DNA of 15,475 bases from an uncultured Lachnospiraceae bacterium. Lineage in GTDB: Bacteria > Bacillota > Clostridia > Lachnospirales > Lachnospiraceae. The DNA lies in contig CAJUCN010000038.1 of the NCBI GenBank assembly GCA_910585005.1, positions 1 to 15,475 of the forward strand. Direction: 5' to 3'. Under the pieces are notes generated by a model. It did no database searches and was not told where the DNA came from. It was given only the letters and a program-made list of their open reading frames with translations. The position numbers and the translations under genes were made by a program. This document shows, in pieces, positions 13,687 through 15,475 of the stretch. Positions within the stretch are counted from its first letter, which is position 1, and each line of letters starts with the position of its first letter.

Positions 13687-14388
13687 CTAACTGACGATAC
13701 CCCTGATCTCCTTTAAGTCCCGGATACCGTTTTCCTCCATGTACTTTTCCAGCCCGCCGATGATCTCCGGCATGGCACAGGGGTTCCTGAAATTCGCCGT
13801 CCCCACCGCCACCGCGGCGGCACCGGCCATGATGAACTCCAGGGCATCCTCCGCCGTCTGAATCCCTCCCATCCCGATGACCGGGATGCTTACTGCCCGG
13901 CAGGTCTGCCATACCATCCGCAGCGCAACCGGCTTTATTGCGGGTCCGGACAGCCCGCCCGTCTTATTCGCCACGCTGAACGTCCTTTTTTTCACGTCAA
14001 TCCTCATGCCCGTGATGGTATTGATCAGCGAGAGCGCATCCGCTCCCCCTGCCTCTGCCGCTTTCGCAATCTCCGTTATGTCCGTGACATTCGGCGTCAG
14101 CTTCATGGAAACGGGCTGCGCCGCTTTCTTTTTTATCTCCTTCGTGATGTACTCCACCATCCCCGGCTCCTGCAGCCCCACTGCGTTTATCATCCCGCTG
14201 GCCGTCTCCATGATCCTTGGGGACGGGTTCCCCTCCCACGGGACGCATGAGACGCCTTTCGTGACCACTGCGCCTAACCGGTTCAGATCCACGAACCCGC
14301 TGTATTCCTGCCCGGAGCCGAATGTCCCGGACGCGGGCATCACCGGGTTCTTTAACCTGATGCCCGCTATATCCACTGATGTGTTTAT
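13687..14388 (-). pseudogene. pyrD: Dihydroorotate dehydrogenase (class 1B-like), start lost and catalytic segment deleted
   Basis: The sequence matches PyrD-type enzymes, which oxidise dihydroorotate to orotate with FMN. The N-terminus SVDIAGIRLKNPVMPASGTF, the segment TASGMINAVGLQEPG, then MKLTPNVTDI, GLSGPAIKPVALRM, IPVIGMGGIQTAEDALEFIM and GAAAVAVGTANF are all family landmarks. Only about 230 residues remain against about 300: after GLQEPGMVEYIT the sequence jumps to KEIKKKAAQPVSMKLTPN. That removes the stretch with NVAGS and the NISCPN loop that carries the catalytic Cys. The family start MNTSV is here ATA-AAC-ACA-TCA-GTG, with AAGGAGG (14403-14397) 8 bases before the ATA (14388), so the start codon has mutated. 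The open frame begins at the GTG at 14376 but with poor spacing. Both defects point to a pseudogene. Confidence 0.85.
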
Positions 14389-14502
14389 CCCGTCCGCCTC
14401 CTTTCTGAATCACATGATAGCAACTGGCAGGAGAAAAGAAAAGTACTGTCCTTTTTCGTTTATAGTGCTAAAAATAATACCAGTATCAAAAAACATAGTA
14501 CC

Positions 14503-14531
14503 TTGAACTGAAAGAGCGGATATAGTATAAT
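14503..14531 (+). promoter_or_regulatory. Promoter for the HxlR gene
   Basis: TTGAAC (14503-14508) and TATAAT (14526-14531) are separated by 17 bases. The implied start of transcription near 14537 rules out the ATG at 14530 and supports the one at 14554. Confidence 0.75.
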
Positions 14532-14553
14532 GCCGTTAAAAGGAGGAACTCCT

Positions 14554-14880
14554 ATGAGCAACATGAAAGCGCCGCTGCCCCAATGTGCGGCTATGGTCAG
14601 AGTACAGAACATCCTGAGCGGGAAATGGAAGATAACGATATTATGGTACATTGCGGAATATGAAGTGCAGAGGTTCGGGGAACTGAGGCGGAGGCTTGGG
14701 GACATCACGCAGTCCACCCTTACCAAGCAGCTCCGGGAACTGGAACAGGACGGCTTTATCTCCCGCTATATCTATCAGGAAGTGCCGCCGAAAGTGGAGT
14801 ATTCCCTGACTGATCTGGGGAAAAGTTTTATACCAATCTTAAAAGACATGAAGAAATGGAGCGACACGCATCTGATATAG
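14554..14880 (+). CDS. HxlR-family transcriptional regulator
   Basis: The ATG at 14554 follows AAAAGGAGGAAC, giving 108 residues. It is a single winged-helix domain with family features: a Cys near the start (PQCAAM), the helix SGKWKITILWYIAE, LRRRLGDITQSTLTKQLREL for the recognition helix, and the wing ISRYIYQEVPPKVEYSLTDL. HxlR-type proteins are dimers that respond to aldehydes, quinones or thiol oxidants, often through a conserved N-terminal Cys such as the one seen here. The gene is divergent from the broken pyrD/radical SAM operon, which is its likely target; no other gene is adjacent upstream. A bidirectional terminator follows its stop. Confidence 0.92.
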   Translation: MSNMKAPLPQCAAMVRVQNILSGKWKITILWYIAEYEVQRFGELRRRLGDITQSTLTKQLRELEQDGFISRYIYQEVPPKVEYSLTDLGKSFIPILKDMKKWSDTHLI

Positions 14881-15419
14881 GCTGAACTGCAAAAAGGGCC
14901 TGCACTGCAATACCATGCCAGCACAGGCTTTTGATTCTGCTCCACGGCAGACTCCGACAGATACCCCGTCCTGCGCAGTGCCGTAGTGATTGGCTTATAA
15001 AGCAGGAATGTGAATCCCGCATTCAGCCCGGATTTTAACAGATTGAACGGAAGGAATGCCGGGAGCAGCAGCTTTGCAACCGCTTCACGGGGATATCCCA
15101 TGTAAATAGGGGCTATCAGATAATTCCACAGCATCATCACAAGCACCATCGCCACGCTTCCGGACAGCAGACCTACAACTGCCCCTTTTAATGTCCGTTT
15201 TTTCTTATAGATAACCGCCGCCGTGCAGGCAAAGGAACACGATGACACAATGTTCATGATGCATCCAAGAATCCCTTTTTCACTGATCGTCACCATCTCT
15301 ATCAGCGAAACAATCACGGATACGGTAAAGGATATCATCGGCCCCCATATCAGCCCGCCAAGCGTGATGATGATATCCTTCGGGTCATATTTCAGGAAAA
15401 GCACCACCGGGATGCGGCC
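14775..15419 (-). pseudogene. ribU: RibU-type ECF transporter S-component (riboflavin), N-terminus missing
   Basis: The frame reads FLKYDPKDIIITLGGLIWGP, then ISEKGILGCIMNIVSSCSFA and LLPAFLPFNLLKSGLNAGFT. These are hallmark segments of RibU-like S-components, small membrane proteins that bind riboflavin for the ECF energy-coupling module. Four to five membrane helices are visible. The family's first about 40 residues, including the first helix, are absent: coding homology begins right after the riboswitch (15421) with RIPVVLFLKYDP and no credible start or ribosome binding site. At the other end the open frame runs through the terminator at 14898-14932 to 14775, so the normal stop after about ALRRTGYLSES seems lost too. 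It is almost certainly non-functional. The FMN riboswitch immediately upstream independently supports the riboflavin assignment. Confidence 0.8.
14898..14932. terminator. Bidirectional terminator between hxlR and the RibU-like gene
   Basis: GCCTGCACTG (14898-14907) pairs with CAGCACAGGC (14919-14928), with wobble pairs in the middle, across an 11-base loop. T residues follow on the plus strand (14929-14932) and AAAAA precedes the stem (14891-14895), giving a T-run on the other strand. Confidence 0.75.
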
Positions 15420-15420
15420 C

Positions 15421-15475
15421 TATCTTCTTCTATCCAGACTATACTGTTGGTTTTGGAATCTCACCAAATCCTGAC
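15421..15475 (-). ncRNA. FMN riboswitch (RFN element), 3' part
   Basis: On the minus strand from the window edge the sequence shows the conserved 3' half of RFN. GGATTTGGTGAGATTCC is followed by CAAAACCAACAGTATAGTC and then TGGATAGAAGAAGATA. The TTTGG and CCAAA parts pair as in the canonical P5, and AGTCTGGATNNAAGAAG is the strongest conserved block. The 5' half lies outside the window. No expression platform follows: coding sequence of the truncated RibU starts about one base later. Confidence 0.85.

Noticed and set aside
13877..14506. 209-residue plus-strand frame across pyrD
   Set aside because: It is the complement of clear PyrD coding sequence and has no recognisable motif.
14530..14553. 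Earlier ATG for the HxlR protein
   Set aside because: It overlaps the -10 element (14526-14531) and would lie upstream of the transcription start.

Overview
The window most likely comes from a gut-type Clostridia genome, probably Lachnospiraceae. This is inferred from strong AAGGAGG ribosome binding sites, moderate GC, the protein families seen, and an FMN riboswitch ahead of a RibU-type ECF transporter gene. No rRNA, tRNA or CRISPR array is visible. The striking feature is the density of broken genes: about half of the recognisable genes are truncated, frameshifted, internally deleted or fused to fragments of something else.

Bases 1-3650 hold the remains of a family of Lachnospiraceae-type hypothetical proteins: one intact 235-residue gene (2344-3051), one long frameshifted copy (274-1500) and one collapsed copy (3067-3241). 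A decayed insertion sequence (about 1532-2305) sits between the first two. Bases 3650-4710 hold a fusion of an ABC-transporter ATPase fragment and a response-regulator fragment, then an intact GNAT acetyltransferase with its own promoter.

Bases 4890-9230 are the best preserved functional unit, a heavy-metal (Zn/Cd/Pb type) efflux locus. A 72-residue HMA metal-binding protein and a 671-residue P1B ATPase lie on the minus strand. They are divergent from an ArsR/SmtB repressor followed by an AraC-type regulator on the plus strand. The two promoters at 7836-7864 overlap back to back beside a perfect inverted repeat, and a copy of its right-arm sequence lies upstream of the ATPase. Downstream of the ATPase, a second ArsR-type reading frame has lost its C-terminus and is fused to the last part of an IS66 transposase.

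Bases 9230-10500 are a junkyard: a 15-codon open frame next to a possible promoter, a NUDIX C-terminal fragment, a group II intron reverse-transcriptase fragment and an unrecognised frameshifted gene. A CPBP-type membrane protease follows (10508-11293).

Bases 11400-14880 hold a minus-strand group: a broken class 1 dihydroorotate dehydrogenase (start codon changed to ATA, catalytic segment deleted), an intact radical SAM protein, a 53-residue ORF, a terminator, a frameshifted DUF5301-like lipoprotein and a truncated second radical SAM paralogue. A divergent HxlR regulator has a near-consensus promoter. The right edge (14930-15475, minus strand) shows the 3' part of an FMN riboswitch joined directly to a RibU gene that lacks its N-terminal region.

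The intact genes that probably still work are the metal efflux set, the GNAT, the CPBP protease, the full-length radical SAM protein and HxlR. No complete new multi-gene system is evident. The nearest candidates are the radical SAM/53-residue ORF/HxlR group and the split-HMA efflux locus with its dual promoter.
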